A stretch of DNA of 64,000 nt from Colimorpha_A sp045543555 (GCA_045543555.1 JAZQMQ010000025.1:1-64000), one strand, 5' to 3'; positions 8,255-17,380 are shown, counted from the first letter of the stretch. The notes: generated by a model from the letters alone, not told the origin. Translations and numbers: made by a program.

Positions 8255-9148
8255 ATGGTTTCTGTAATTGAAAGAACTCTGAAAATTAAAGGACTAAAGG
8301 AAAAGAAGGATATTTTGGCTATTGCCGATATGCATCTGACCCTTTACGACGACCGCGAGGACGATTACGGAAAGCAGCTTGCCGAGGAGCGTTCCCGCAT
8401 GTTCCCAAACGGATACGTTTGCTCGGAGACTGTAAAGGAATATATAAAGGAGACCTCTCCCGACTACGTTGTTGCCTGCGGAGATATGATAGACTTCCCG
8501 TCTGGTGCAAACCTTGAATATTTCATCGATTTTTTAAATAACCATTGTCCGCCTTATATGTACGTTCTCGGAAATCACGATTGGAACTATCCGAGAAATT
8601 ACAATAACATATACAATTGGCGCGGAAACGTACCGAAATTTGCGCCGATACTTAAGAACGGCGATCCCTGCTTTCAGGTGCTTGACATTGGCGGTGCAAT
8701 GATCGTGGGAATCGATACGAACACCGACCGGGTTTTCCCCGACACCGTCGATCGTTTAAGAGAACTCGGAAAGCTGGGAATTCCCATGATACTCGTAATG
8801 CACGTGGGACTTTGGACGCCCGGCACTGTGGATCTCATCTATAACGCACAGAATGAGCATTTGCTTCTCGCCGTAGGTTGTCCCGAATATGAGAGGGAGA
8901 GAGTCGGCAGATGCCCCTCTTGTTTGCATACCGAGACCTCCGATGAGCTGCTTGCAATGATAAACGACCCCGAATTTCCCGTTGTAGCAATGCTCTACGG
9001 CCACAATCATTTTGATACTATGGGCCAGAACTACTTGGCGGAGGATCATTTTATGGAGGGCAGAGTTCAATACGGTGTTCATAAAGCTTCGCCCGGAGGC
9101 ACCAACGTTCCCTCTGTGTTCCGTTTGCATCTTGAGCCTGAGGAATAA
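8255..9148 (+). CDS. Calcineurin-like metallophosphoesterase
   Basis: 297 residues with the full set of metallophosphoesterase motifs: ADMHL near residue 24, CGDMIDF near 77, GNHDW near 106, the MHVG histidine near 185 and YGHNH near 249. These bind a dinuclear metal centre that hydrolyses phosphate esters. No signal peptide or membrane segment is visible, so it is probably cytoplasmic. The substrate cannot be read from sequence. It is monocistronic, with its own promoter and a following hairpin. Confidence 0.8.
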   Translation: MVSVIERTLKIKGLKEKKDILAIADMHLTLYDDREDDYGKQLAEERSRMFPNGYVCSETVKEYIKETSPDYVVACGDMIDFPSGANLEYFIDFLNNHCPPYMYVLGNHDWNYPRNYNNIYNWRGNVPKFAPILKNGDPCFQVLDIGGAMIVGIDTNTDRVFPDTVDRLRELGKLGIPMILVMHVGLWTPGTVDLIYNAQNEHLLLAVGCPEYERERVGRCPSCLHTETSDELLAMINDPEFPVVAMLYGHNHFDTMGQNYLAEDHFMEGRVQYGVHKASPGGTNVPSVFRLHLEPEE

Positions 9149-9167
9149 CGTCTGCGATATTGCTTTA

Positions 9168-9206
9168 ATGGGGGCCCTTACGGATAATCAGGAGCCCTCA
9201 TTTTTG
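9168..9206 (+). terminator. Terminator after the phosphoesterase gene
   Basis: ATGGGGGC pairs with GCCCTCAT around a loop and is followed by five T, 20 bp after the stop codon. Confidence 0.6.
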
Positions 9207-9217
9207 TATGTTTTAAT

Positions 9218-9261
9218 GTGTAACAATACGTAACATATATATTGTAACAAAATGTTACAAT
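9218..9261. promoter_or_regulatory. Palindromic operator upstream of XRE regulator
   Basis: ATTGTAACA-AAA-TGTTACAAT at 9241-9261 is a perfect inverted repeat with 9-bp arms. Two more TAACA half-sites lie in direct order at 9221 and 9231. The array lies 20 bp before the start of the XRE gene, the expected place for autoregulation. Confidence 0.6.
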
Positions 9262-9280
9262 GATATCAAGAGGTGATTCT

Positions 9281-9484
9281 GTGAAGGGATTAAAACACAT
9301 TCGTAAATTGCGCAAGCTAAGTCAGATGAAGGTTGCGATGGATCTGAATATTTCAAGAGAAACACTTTCTCATTATGAAAACGGCAGGCGTGAGCCAAGT
9401 ATTGAAATGCTGAATAAGATGTCGGTATATTTTAACGCTTCTATCGATTATCTGATCAACGGCGAGGAATTTATCAGACGATAA
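9281..9484 (+). CDS. XRE-family HTH transcriptional regulator
   Basis: 67 residues from a GTG preceded by AGAGGTGATT; the earlier in-frame ATG at 9260 lies inside the operator palindrome. Nearly the whole protein is one Cro/C1-type helix-turn-helix: residues 4-60 contain LRKLSQMKVAMDLNISRETLSHYENG, and it ends with the LINGEE typical of small clostridial regulators. There is no sensor domain, so it should act as a simple dimeric repressor. The perfect palindrome upstream suggests that it controls itself and perhaps the Fur-family gene 30 bp downstream. Confidence 0.85.
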   Translation: MKGLKHIRKLRKLSQMKVAMDLNISRETLSHYENGRREPSIEMLNKMSVYFNASIDYLINGEEFIRR

Positions 9485-9514
9485 GAAGAAAATAGTAAAA
9501 ACGAGGGAAATGTT

Positions 9515-9919
9515 TTGACAAACGAAAAGAAAAATTACAACACAAAGCAACGCGACGATGTGCTTCGGGTAATCGACTCCTTCGGATCGGAGCATTTTAC
9601 GGTCAGTGACGTGGTTAAAAGACTTTCCGAAGAAGAAAACGCCATAGGTCAGGCTACGGTCTATCGCGCCATTCTTCGTCTTGAAAAATCGGGAGAGCTT
9701 CGTAAATACACCGTTGACGGCACAACAGCCGCTTGCTATCAAAGGGCGGAGGAACGCTGCAGAGAACATTTTCATCTTAAGTGCGAAAGCTGCGGCAGAC
9801 TTATCCACGTTGAATGTGACGAGCTTACAAAAATATCCTCGCACATTTCCTCCCATCACGGATTTGAGATAGACCCGTCAAAGACGGTGTTTTACGGTAT
9901 TTGTGAAAACTGCAAATAA
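9515..9919 (+). CDS. Fur-family transcriptional regulator
   Basis: 134 residues from a TTG start with ACGAGGG upstream. The N-terminal winged helix (residues 8-75) includes GQATVYRAILRLEKSG, the Fur recognition helix. The C-terminal dimer domain has EHFHLKCESCG, HVECDEL and a final CENCK, giving the two Cys-x2-Cys pairs of the structural zinc site. Family members sense iron (Fur), zinc (Zur) or peroxide (PerR). The His/Asp pattern is not enough for me to choose, though the short length and two CxxC pairs are common in PerR/Zur types of anaerobes. Confidence 0.85.
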   Translation: MTNEKKNYNTKQRDDVLRVIDSFGSEHFTVSDVVKRLSEEENAIGQATVYRAILRLEKSGELRKYTVDGTTAACYQRAEERCREHFHLKCESCGRLIHVECDELTKISSHISSHHGFEIDPSKTVFYGICENCK

Positions 9920-9931
9920 AGGAAGTAGGTT

Positions 9932-11125
9932 ATGAAGTACGATTTTGAAACGGTATTTGACCGTAAAGGCAAGGATTCTATTGCCGCAGACATAATTCCT
10001 TTTGATGAGCCCGTAGTTGACGAAGGCTTTGACACAATTCCCATGTGGATAGCGGATATGGCGTTTGCAACCGCGCCCGCTGTAACCGACGCGATCAAAA
10101 AACGTCTTGAGCACGGTGCTTTCGGGTATTTTTCACCTTCTGATCAGTATATTAACGGAATAATAACCCACCAGAAGATAAGAAACGGTGTAGATATTAA
10201 AAAAGAAGAGATTTGCTACGACAACAGCGTGCTCGGCGGAGTTATGAGCGTTCTGGGAGCTGTTTACGAAAATCGAGGCAAGGTGCTCGTTCACAGCCCA
10301 ACGTACGTTGGATTTACGAGTGCACTGACTAACGGAGGCTATGAGATCGTTCATTCCGCGCTTATTCCCGATGAAAACGGCGTTATGAGAATGGATCTGA
10401 CCGATATGGAAAGCAAGCTTTCGGGTGGAGATATAAAAGCCGCTATTCTCTGTTCCCCGCACAACCCCTGCGGGCGCGTTTGGGAAAGATCTGAGCTGGA
10501 TGCAGCTATGAAGCTGTTCAAAAAGTATGACGTAACCGTAATTTCGGACGAGATATGGTCGGATCTTCTGCTTAATGACAGCGTACATATACCAACTCAT
10601 TCAGTGAGCGACGATGCCGCAAACAGAACAGTTTGCCTTTATGCCATAACCAAAAGCTTTAACCTCGCAGGTCTTGTCGGAAGCTACAGAATAATAAAAA
10701 ACGAAGAGCTTCGCAAAAAGGTCGAAAAGCAAGCGTCGATTTCACACTACGACCAGATGAACGTACTCTCAATGCATGCCTTAATTGGAGCATATTCCGA
10801 AGAAGGCGAAGCTTGGCTTGATGAGCTGAAGAGCGTTTTGAGCAAAAATGCAGCTTACGCGGTAAATTTTATAAAAGAACATTTCGACGGCGTTAACGTT
10901 CCCACTCCTCAAGGCACATATATGCTGTTTCTTGACTGCACAACGTGGTGCGAGAAGCATAACGTGAGCATAGACGAGCTTCAAAGACGCGGAATAAAGG
11001 TAGGAGTTATCTGGCAGGACGGAAGACCCTTCCACGCAGAGTGTCATATCAGAATGAACCTTGCCCTGCCATATTCACGCCTGGTCGAAGCCTTTGACAG
11101 ATTAAAAGATTACGTTTTCATATAA
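9932..11125 (+). CDS. patB: MalY/PatB-type C-S lyase (probable cystathionine beta-lyase)
   Basis: 397 residues of the fold-type I PLP aminotransferase family, MalY/PatB branch. IPMWIADMAF near residue 33 is the branch signature, SPHNPCGRVW near 169 binds substrate carboxylate, SDEIWSDL near 206 holds the PLP-ring Asp, and ITKSFNLAG near 237 carries the Schiff-base lysine. Such enzymes split cystathionine or cysteine conjugates, giving homocysteine or sulfide, ammonia and pyruvate. It starts 12 bp after the Fur-family gene with GGAAGTAG upstream, so it is probably co-transcribed. Together with metA and metY it gives a plausible second route to homocysteine or to sulfide release. Confidence 0.85.
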   Translation: MKYDFETVFDRKGKDSIAADIIPFDEPVVDEGFDTIPMWIADMAFATAPAVTDAIKKRLEHGAFGYFSPSDQYINGIITHQKIRNGVDIKKEEICYDNSVLGGVMSVLGAVYENRGKVLVHSPTYVGFTSALTNGGYEIVHSALIPDENGVMRMDLTDMESKLSGGDIKAAILCSPHNPCGRVWERSELDAAMKLFKKYDVTVISDEIWSDLLLNDSVHIPTHSVSDDAANRTVCLYAITKSFNLAGLVGSYRIIKNEELRKKVEKQASISHYDQMNVLSMHALIGAYSEEGEAWLDELKSVLSKNAAYAVNFIKEHFDGVNVPTPQGTYMLFLDCTTWCEKHNVSIDELQRRGIKVGVIWQDGRPFHAECHIRMNLALPYSRLVEAFDRLKDYVFI

Positions 11126-11208
11126 CTTTTCCCTTTTACGGAAAAGACAAGAAATAAGCCATTTTATTTAAACAACCATTATTGATATAAGAAAAAGGAG
11201 AAAAAATC

Positions 11209-12048
11209 ATGAAACTTGGCAGCTCAATAGGACTTTTTATGTCATTTGGTGAGGAACGCTACAAGAAAATGAAGGAATACGGCTTCGATTACGCAGACCT
11301 TCCGATTGACCCCGATGGCTTCATGGGAACGAGAGAAGAGTATCTTGAAAACATCAGACGCGAAAAGGCTCTTGCAGATGAGGCGGGAGTTACAATTTGG
11401 CAGATCCACGGTCCTTGGAGATGGCCTCCGCACGATGAGACCGAGGAGAGAAGAGAACAGCGATTTGAGCTAATGAAGCTCAGCCTTGACGCAACCGCTA
11501 TGATCGGAACAAAATATTGGGTAATTCATCCCATGATGCCCTTCGGTGACTACGATATTCATCCCGATCTCGACGTTGAAGAGTTTTACGCAATAAACTA
11601 CGACTTTTTCACGAAAAAAGTCATTCCTTATGCAAAGGAAAGAGGCATTACGATCTGCTTTGAGAATATGCCCATGAAGGGTATGCATATTGCTCCCGGT
11701 TCGAGAACTCTTGATTTCGTAAGAAAAATCAACGACGAAAACTTTAAGCTCTGTCTCGATACGGGTCATGCGGCAGTTCTTAAGGAATCCCCTGCGGATA
11801 TCGTGAGAATGGCGGGCAAGGATCTTATGACTCTACATATTCACGATAACAGCGGTAACCGCGATGAGCATCTGCTTCCCTTAATGGGCGTTATCGATTG
11901 GAAGGACTTTAAGGCGGCGCTTACAGAGATAGGCTTTGACGGAGTATTCTCCCTTGAGACCTCTTGGGCAAACTTCATTCACAACGCTTCCGATGAAACA
12001 AAACTTATTGGACTTAAGGCTGTACTCGCAGAAATAATGCCCGACTGA
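11209..12048 (+). CDS. Sugar phosphate isomerase/epimerase-like TIM-barrel protein
   Basis: 279 residues of the xylose isomerase-like superfamily, a divergent relative of the protein at 994. The WQIHGPW strand end near residue 64, the CFENMPM metal Glu near 154, CLDTGHA near 183, LHIHDNSG near 211 and SLETSW near 256 give the usual metal-binding set. An AAAAAGGAG Shine-Dalgarno lies just upstream. It is followed after 10 bp by the YbaK gene, so the two probably share a transcript. The substrate is unknown. Confidence 0.8.
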   Translation: MKLGSSIGLFMSFGEERYKKMKEYGFDYADLPIDPDGFMGTREEYLENIRREKALADEAGVTIWQIHGPWRWPPHDETEERREQRFELMKLSLDATAMIGTKYWVIHPMMPFGDYDIHPDLDVEEFYAINYDFFTKKVIPYAKERGITICFENMPMKGMHIAPGSRTLDFVRKINDENFKLCLDTGHAAVLKESPADIVRMAGKDLMTLHIHDNSGNRDEHLLPLMGVIDWKDFKAALTEIGFDGVFSLETSWANFIHNASDETKLIGLKAVLAEIMPD

Positions 12049-12058
12049 TCGAGAATTT

Positions 12059-12529
12059 ATGTCTATTGAAAAGGTTAGAGCCTACTTTTCGGAGCAGGGG
12101 ATTGAAGGCAGAATAAGAGAATTTGACGTTTCCAGCGCCACCGTTGCTCTCGCGGCAAAGGCTTTGGGCTGCGAGGGAAAACGAATTGCAAAAAGCCTGT
12201 CGTTCGGAACGCCGAGCGGTCCGATACTCGTGGTTGCCGCGGGAGATGCAAGGATCGATAACGGAAAATATAAGGCGTTTTTTGAAACAAAGGCAAAAAT
12301 GCTCACCTTTGATGAAGCATCTGAGCTGATCGGACACGCCGTCGGCGGCGTTTGTCCTTTTGCGGTAAACGATGGGGTGAAGGTGTATCTTGACGTGTCT
12401 CTCAAACGCTTTGAAACCGTCTTCCCTGCCTGCGGAAGCTCAAATTCCGCAATCGAGCTAAGTATTCCCGAGCTCGAAAAATACTCAGGCTACGCCGTTT
12501 GGGTCGACGTATGTAAGGACTGGGCGTAA
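12059..12529 (+). CDS. YbaK/ProX-type aminoacyl-tRNA deacylase
   Basis: 156 residues covering one complete YbaK domain. Proteins of this family hydrolyse mischarged tRNA, for example Cys-tRNA(Pro), and so act in translation quality control. The conserved lysine is in RIAKSLSF near residue 45; GDARIDNGKYK and GGVCPFAV are the other family blocks. It overlaps the likely transcript of the TIM-barrel gene, with only 10 bp between them. The exact tRNA substrate cannot be told from sequence. Confidence 0.85.
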   Translation: MSIEKVRAYFSEQGIEGRIREFDVSSATVALAAKALGCEGKRIAKSLSFGTPSGPILVVAAGDARIDNGKYKAFFETKAKMLTFDEASELIGHAVGGVCPFAVNDGVKVYLDVSLKRFETVFPACGSSNSAIELSIPELEKYSGYAVWVDVCKDWA

Positions 12530-12543
12530 TCTGAGGTAATGAT

Positions 12544-13164
12544 ATGAAAAATATACATCTTTTGGGCAAAAAAATAATTGCAGATAAGTCGGAGATACTT
12601 TGAAGCTACAAGCCGAGCTCCGATTGGAAGGAATACTTCGACGTAAAATCGGGCGAGCGGAGCTATGAGGACGGATGCCTTATCGGTATTGAAAGGGGCA
12701 ACTTGGGAGGAATACTTTTCACAAAGGAACGCTATACCGATAACGTAACGCTTTCCTTCACAGTTTCAACCGTTCTCCCTGCGACAAGCGATCTTAATGC
12801 CGTATTCTGCGCGGATTGGGATGAAAGCACCGATTATCTCGGTGATTCCTGCGTCTGCGGTCTTAACGGCTGGTACGAAAACAAGGCGGGGCTTGAAAGA
12901 AACAATACCACTCTTTATTCAACAACCAGCCTTTATAACTATACCCCGGGTACAGAGGTCAGAATGACCTGCGGTGCCATCAACGGACATATGTTTGTGG
13001 TAGTTGACGACGTGCTCGTAAGTGAGCTTATCGATCCAACCGAGCCGAAAATAGGAGGTCACGTTGGATTTTCAGCTTACTGCACGATGCTCAGAATTAA
13101 GGATATAGAGGCAAGGAAGATCTTTTGGGAGGAATTTCCGCAGAGATACGATCCCGAATTTTAA
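12544..13164 (+). pseudogene. DUF1961-like concanavalin-fold protein with in-frame stop
   Basis: An ATG at 12544 opens a frame that meets TGA at 12601-12603 after 19 codons and then continues undisturbed to the stop at 13164. The part after the stop has the features of a concanavalin A-like (LamG/DUF1961) beta-sandwich: GGILFTKERYTDN, CADWDEST, TYTPGTEV-like and GGHVGFSAYCTMLRIKD. Family members bind or cut glycans. The reading frame is otherwise intact over about 207 codons, so the stop is either a recent nonsense mutation or a sequencing error. Translation restart at TTG 12703 would give a 153-residue product. Confidence 0.6.
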
Positions 13165-13253
13165 AGGGAAAAACAGGGGAATTTTGGGGGAAGACTTTTT
13201 AAGCCTTTTGTGATATCATCAAACCTGAATAATTATTTTGGGAGGGATGATAT

Positions 13254-13445
13254 ATGGGAAAGAAGCTTCCTCGCGAGGAAAATATCACCAAAGAAATGAT
13301 GAGTATCGCCTTTGACAGTGAGCAAAAAGCGTCCGACCGTCTTCGTGCTCTCGATATGCTCTCGGCTGTTATAGAAAAGCAGAACAGAACCGACGAGGCA
13401 ATGGAAAAGCTTGACCTCGTGCTTAAGGCGATCACAGATGAATAA
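13254..13445 (+). CDS. Small helical protein of unknown function
   Basis: 63 residues with a strong GGGAGG Shine-Dalgarno 9 bp before the ATG and a terminator directly after. It is charged, without cysteines or membrane segments, and predicted mainly helical (SIAFDSEQKASDRLRALDMLSAVIEKQ). The MISIAF...RLKALELL pattern weakly recalls the N-terminus of phage terminase small subunits. I do not recognise a definite family. Confidence 0.55.
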   Translation: MGKKLPREENITKEMMSIAFDSEQKASDRLRALDMLSAVIEKQNRTDEAMEKLDLVLKAITDE

Positions 13446-13450
13446 ACAAA

Positions 13451-13482
13451 AAATCGGCAGTTCATTGTGAACTGCCGATTTT
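13451..13482 (+). terminator. Terminator after the small helical protein
   Basis: AAATCGGCAGTTCA/TGAACTGCCGATTT stem with flanking A and T runs; bidirectional. Confidence 0.85.
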
Positions 13483-13489
13483 ATATTTA

Positions 13490-13757
13490 TTATCCGAGGA
13501 GCACGATGGGTACGTAAACTGCGGTGGGTCTGCCCTCGGCAACTATTTCGAGAACGACGCGGTTAGTTGCCTCGACTTTCTCGCCTGCGCCGTGATCGAC
13601 CTTGGTAACGAAGCCCATGATATTTTGCATCTCTTTTTCCCTCGTAGGGAGTGCCCATCGTACCGCCTATGTTTTTACCTATCCAACAAGCGCCTCTCCT
13701 CAACAAATCGGCAGCAGCATGGATGCAAGCGGGAGCAACGAGAGTAATTTTTTAATA
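13490..13757 (-). pseudogene. Secreted ADP-ribosylglycohydrolase-like remnant
   Basis: Read on the minus strand. A hydrophobic N-terminus (KKLLSLLPLASMLLPIC) looks like a signal peptide and meets a stop. In another frame a piece CWIGKNIGGTMGTPYEGKR follows, which resembles the first active-site loop of ADP-ribosylglycohydrolase-fold proteins. After a further shift a 46-codon frame (MGFVTKVDHGAG ... TAVYVPIVLLG) ends at 13490. Three coding-like pieces in three frames, with most of the enzyme absent, indicate a heavily deleted gene. The family call rests on the short GGTMGTPYEG motif only. Confidence 0.45.
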
Positions 13758-13773
13758 AAGTTATCCTTAAAAA

Positions 13774-15450
13774 TCAATTTCCGAATTCGTATTCCAGCCA
13801 CTCGATACGATCGGCAAGCCAATCGTGTGCGATATCAGCCTGAACGTTCTGATCCCACTCTCTGTTCCAGAGTTGCTTTTCCTTCTTGAAATCGGAAGCG
13901 TAGCTCTTGGTGATGTCCTTCATCATCTTGAAAACGTAATCGAAGCCGTTGTTTTCCTCGTACAGTCTCTGCCATTCTTCCTCAACGATATCGACGAACC
14001 AATCGTTGCACATCATAACAAGATGCCATACGTTTCCGAGAGCATCGAAATATCCCTCGGTGGGGCGATAGTTGTAGGTATCCCACGTTACCATTGCTCC
14101 GTCGTGGTCCCAAGGACAGCCGTCGGTAAGCTTTTTGGAGCCGTTTTCCGAAAGGTCTACCCACATGAAGTAGCTCTTACGGAAGGAGTCGCCGTTACAC
14201 ATTATTTCGCAGTGAATATACTTTTTCGCAAAGGATCTTACGTCGATAACAGCCTCTACAGCCTCCTGAGGAGTTTTGCTGCTCTTCTGCAAGCCCTTCT
14301 TGTAATCGTTACCGTCGGAGCAGGCGGAGAGGAACTTCCGCGCCTTGTCCTCGCCGCTGAATATGTCATACTTAAATTCGTATGCAACGTTCTTGTAGGT
14401 TGCCTGGTACAAGATCTCCCATACGCAACGCAGATAATATTTTGCAAACATCAGCTGGCTGTTGGTAAAGCCGTCGTTATTGACGGTCATATTATGGTCG
14501 ATCGCAGTAAATTTATGACCCAAAAGATTTTTGAGCTCATATTCGCTGTGATATACTCTAAATCCCTTGGAGCTGTCGTAGCCGTCGGAGCCGTTCACCT
14601 CGAGAAGATAGCCTGAAGCAAGATCATAGGTGTCCGTTCCTGCTTCCTCAATATCGATTCGCTCGGAATTGATCTGAGTCTGCTCGGCTAAAAGGAATAC
14701 GCCCATATACTCTCCGTTAAGATAGAACTTGACGTATCTGAAATCAGAATAGTATTGATCGGTTATCGATGCTGCAAGAGCATACGCGACCGCGTCACGC
14801 ATATAGGAATCGTCGTAAGCCTCTGCGAGAAGCACCCAGCTCTTACATTCCGCGCCCTCGTTCATACCGAGAAGATTGACCTTCGAGTCAAACTTTAATC
14901 TGTATGGCTTTTTGGGAGGGGTATAGAAAGTGGAATTTCCTCTGTAGCGGATACTTGCGGGCTCGTTTTTGAGGCTATATTTCTTGTTTTCGGAATTAAC
15001 GGTAACACGGCATGCAACGTAGGTCTCTCTGTCGACAAGGGCCTGACCGTTTGTGTTTACCGATATTGATGCCATTTCCTTGGAAAGCACAACGACAAGA
15101 CAGTTGTCTTTTCCGTTCGCGCTTACTCTTGCGTAGCCCTCTTTAACGGCGGTGATAACGCCGTTTTTAACGGTTACACAGTCAGTGCTTGACTCCCAAG
15201 CTATTTTTCCGTTCTCGTCGTCGGCCGTGTAGTTAAGAGTATAGCTTTCGCCTGCCATAAGATAGACAGCCTCGCTTTTGATGTCTACCACTGCAGCTGC
15301 AGGCTCGGAATTGGTAGTTATTTCCGGAACACCCGTGCCGTCAGAACCCGTTACGTTGGGCTTATCGCTGTTTGATGTACAAGCGTACATCGGTATCAGC
15401 ATGGCGATAAGGAGAAAAACAGTTAAGATTTTTTTAATTACATTGTTCAC
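13774..15450 (-). CDS. CotH-kinase-type lipoprotein with Ig-like domain
   Basis: 558 residues. Residues 1-24 form a lipoprotein signal (LIAMLIPMYAC lipobox), so the protein is probably anchored outside the membrane. A bacterial Ig-like (BIG2) domain spans about 50-125. The CotH domain follows from about 145, with RYRGNSTF, the KKPYRLKF lysines, MRDAVAYALA and the catalytic-loop WDHDGAM near 455. CotH proteins are atypical kinases known from spore coats of Bacillus. Exported CotH-like proteins are common in gut Clostridia, often with glycan-binding parts. The role here is unknown. It is 44 bp downstream of pepF on the same strand. Confidence 0.85.
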   Translation of the reverse strand: MNNVIKKILTVFLLIAMLIPMYACTSNSDKPNVTGSDGTGVPEITTNSEPAAAVVDIKSEAVYLMAGESYTLNYTADDENGKIAWESSTDCVTVKNGVITAVKEGYARVSANGKDNCLVVVLSKEMASISVNTNGQALVDRETYVACRVTVNSENKKYSLKNEPASIRYRGNSTFYTPPKKPYRLKFDSKVNLLGMNEGAECKSWVLLAEAYDDSYMRDAVAYALAASITDQYYSDFRYVKFYLNGEYMGVFLLAEQTQINSERIDIEEAGTDTYDLASGYLLEVNGSDGYDSSKGFRVYHSEYELKNLLGHKFTAIDHNMTVNNDGFTNSQLMFAKYYLRCVWEILYQATYKNVAYEFKYDIFSGEDKARKFLSACSDGNDYKKGLQKSSKTPQEAVEAVIDVRSFAKKYIHCEIMCNGDSFRKSYFMWVDLSENGSKKLTDGCPWDHDGAMVTWDTYNYRPTEGYFDALGNVWHLVMMCNDWFVDIVEEEWQRLYEENNGFDYVFKMMKDITKSYASDFKKEKQLWNREWDQNVQADIAHDWLADRIEWLEYEFGN

Positions 15451-15494
15451 AGTGGGAATCCTTTCGGTTTGATTATGCCGAGGGGAGTATCTTT

Positions 15495-17294
15495 TTATTT
15501 CATAAGCTCTTCGAATTCGTCAAGAAGCTCCTCAAATGTCTTGAGTGCGGTCTCAATAGGCTCTGCGGTAGCCATATCAACACCGGCGCCCTTAAGAAGA
15601 CCGATGGGCGTATCGGAGCAGCCGCCGGAGAGGAATCCGAGGTACTTGTCAACAGCTTCCTGACCTTCGGTAAGGATCTTTCTGCTGAGCGCCATAGCGG
15701 CGGAGAAGCCTGTTGCGTACTGGAATACGTAGAAGTTCATGAAGAAGTGGGGGATTCTTGCCCATTCCATATCGATCTCGGGATCGATAACCACGTCGGG
15801 ACCGTAGTACTCCTCATTAAGACGGTGATATATCTTGCAGAGGGTATCTGCGGTAAGAGACTGTCCTGCCTCAACGAGCTTGCTCATTTCAAGCTCAAAC
15901 TCAGCAAACATAGTCTGACGGTAGAGGGTTGTACGGAACTGCTCGAGGAAGTAGTTGATAAGATAAGCTCTCTTGACCTTATCGGTGGTCTGCGAAAGCA
16001 GATGGTTCATAAGAAGCGACTCGTTGCAGGTGGATGCGACCTCAGCTACAAAAATTACGTAATCTGCGTAGCAAACGGGCTGATTTTCCTTGGAAAGATA
16101 GGAATGCATAGCGTGGCCCATCTCGTGAACGAGGGTGAACATGGAGTTAAGATTGTTTTCGTGGTTAAGAAGCACGTAGGGGTGAGGACGCGCGCCTGAG
16201 GAGTACGCTCCGCCTCTCTTGCCTTCGTTTTCGTAAACATCGATCCATCTGTTCTCATATGCGTGCTTAACAACGTTAACGTAGTCCTCTCCGAGAGGCT
16301 TAAGAGCCTCAAGAGAGATCGCCTTTGCTTCTTCAAATGTGATATTTGCCTCTGCTTCGGAAACGAGGGTAGGGTAGATATCGTACATATGAAGCTCGTC
16401 AACGCCCATAAGCTTCTTGCGGATGGACATATATCTGTGCATCAAGGGCATATTCTTGTGAACGGTTGCGATGAGGTTGTGATACACCTCGGTGGGAACC
16501 TCGGTTCTCGAAAGAGAAGCGGCGAGGGAGCTTTCGTGCTTTCTTGAGCGTGAGAAGAACTTAAGCTGTCTCATCTGCGCGTCAAGGAGAGCGGCGGTAG
16601 TGTTGCGGAATGAACCGAAGGTGTGGTAAAGGGACTCAAACGCATTCTTACGAAGAACTCTGTCGGAGGACTCAACGTAGGAAATATAAGATCCCTGAGT
16701 AAGCTGACGGGTATTTCCCTCGCAGTCGGTTATATCGGGGAAGCGGAGATCGGCATTACGGAAGAAGGATCCGATATTGCTTGCCGCACCTGCGATCTCG
16801 CCGGCACCTGCAAGGAGTCTTTCCTCGTTATCGGACAGGGTGTGAGGCTTCTTTGATCTGATTCTGTTGAGATTGCGGCGATAAAGCTCAAGGCGGGGCT
16901 CATCGGCATAGAATTTTTCCATTGTTTCATCGTCTATTGAGATGATCTCGGGACGGGCAAAGGAATCTGCAGCGGAAAGAGAAGCATAATAGGACATTGT
17001 TTTACCCATCATAGCCTGATAGGTGCTGTTGCTCGTATCAACGTCGGAGCTGAGGTGAGCATAGGAATAGAGCTTTGTTATTTCAACGTCGAGCTCATCC
17101 TCAAATACAAGATATTCATACAGGGCTTTTGCGTCCTTGCTGATCTTACCTGCGAAGGAGGTAAGCTTTGCGGGATATTCCTGCGCTACTTCAAACGCCT
17201 TTTCCCACGCTTCATCATTTGCGAATATATCCTCGGTCGCCCAAGTATTTTCCTTTAAAACTGCTGATCTTTTCGGTATTTTTTTCATACTCAT
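15495..17294 (-). CDS. pepF: Oligoendopeptidase F
   Basis: 599 residues, the normal length for M3B oligoendopeptidase F. The zinc motif VHEMGHAMHS lies near residue 390, with the third ligand Glu downstream in EVASTCNESL. The N-terminal helical domain and the MSKLVEAGQSLTAD ... YYGPDV region match PepF, a cytoplasmic enzyme that cuts short peptides. It has its own divergent promoter shared with the NYN gene region. The CotH-like gene follows on the same strand. Confidence 0.93.
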   Translation of the reverse strand: MSMKKIPKRSAVLKENTWATEDIFANDEAWEKAFEVAQEYPAKLTSFAGKISKDAKALYEYLVFEDELDVEITKLYSYAHLSSDVDTSNSTYQAMMGKTMSYYASLSAADSFARPEIISIDDETMEKFYADEPRLELYRRNLNRIRSKKPHTLSDNEERLLAGAGEIAGAASNIGSFFRNADLRFPDITDCEGNTRQLTQGSYISYVESSDRVLRKNAFESLYHTFGSFRNTTAALLDAQMRQLKFFSRSRKHESSLAASLSRTEVPTEVYHNLIATVHKNMPLMHRYMSIRKKLMGVDELHMYDIYPTLVSEAEANITFEEAKAISLEALKPLGEDYVNVVKHAYENRWIDVYENEGKRGGAYSSGARPHPYVLLNHENNLNSMFTLVHEMGHAMHSYLSKENQPVCYADYVIFVAEVASTCNESLLMNHLLSQTTDKVKRAYLINYFLEQFRTTLYRQTMFAEFELEMSKLVEAGQSLTADTLCKIYHRLNEEYYGPDVVIDPEIDMEWARIPHFFMNFYVFQYATGFSAAMALSRKILTEGQEAVDKYLGFLSGGCSDTPIGLLKGAGVDMATAEPIETALKTFEELLDEFEELMK

Positions 17295-17330
17295 TGTTAT
17301 TTATCCTTTCGGGCAATTGTAATTATATTA

Positions 17331-17359
17331 ATTATACCTATTTTTTGCATTTCCGTCAA
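17331..17359 (-). promoter_or_regulatory. Sigma-A promoter of pepF
   Basis: Minus strand TTGACG, 17-bp spacer, TATAAT, about 35 bp before the pepF start. Confidence 0.7.
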
Positions 17360-17380
17360 TAGATATATGGTTATTTTCTC

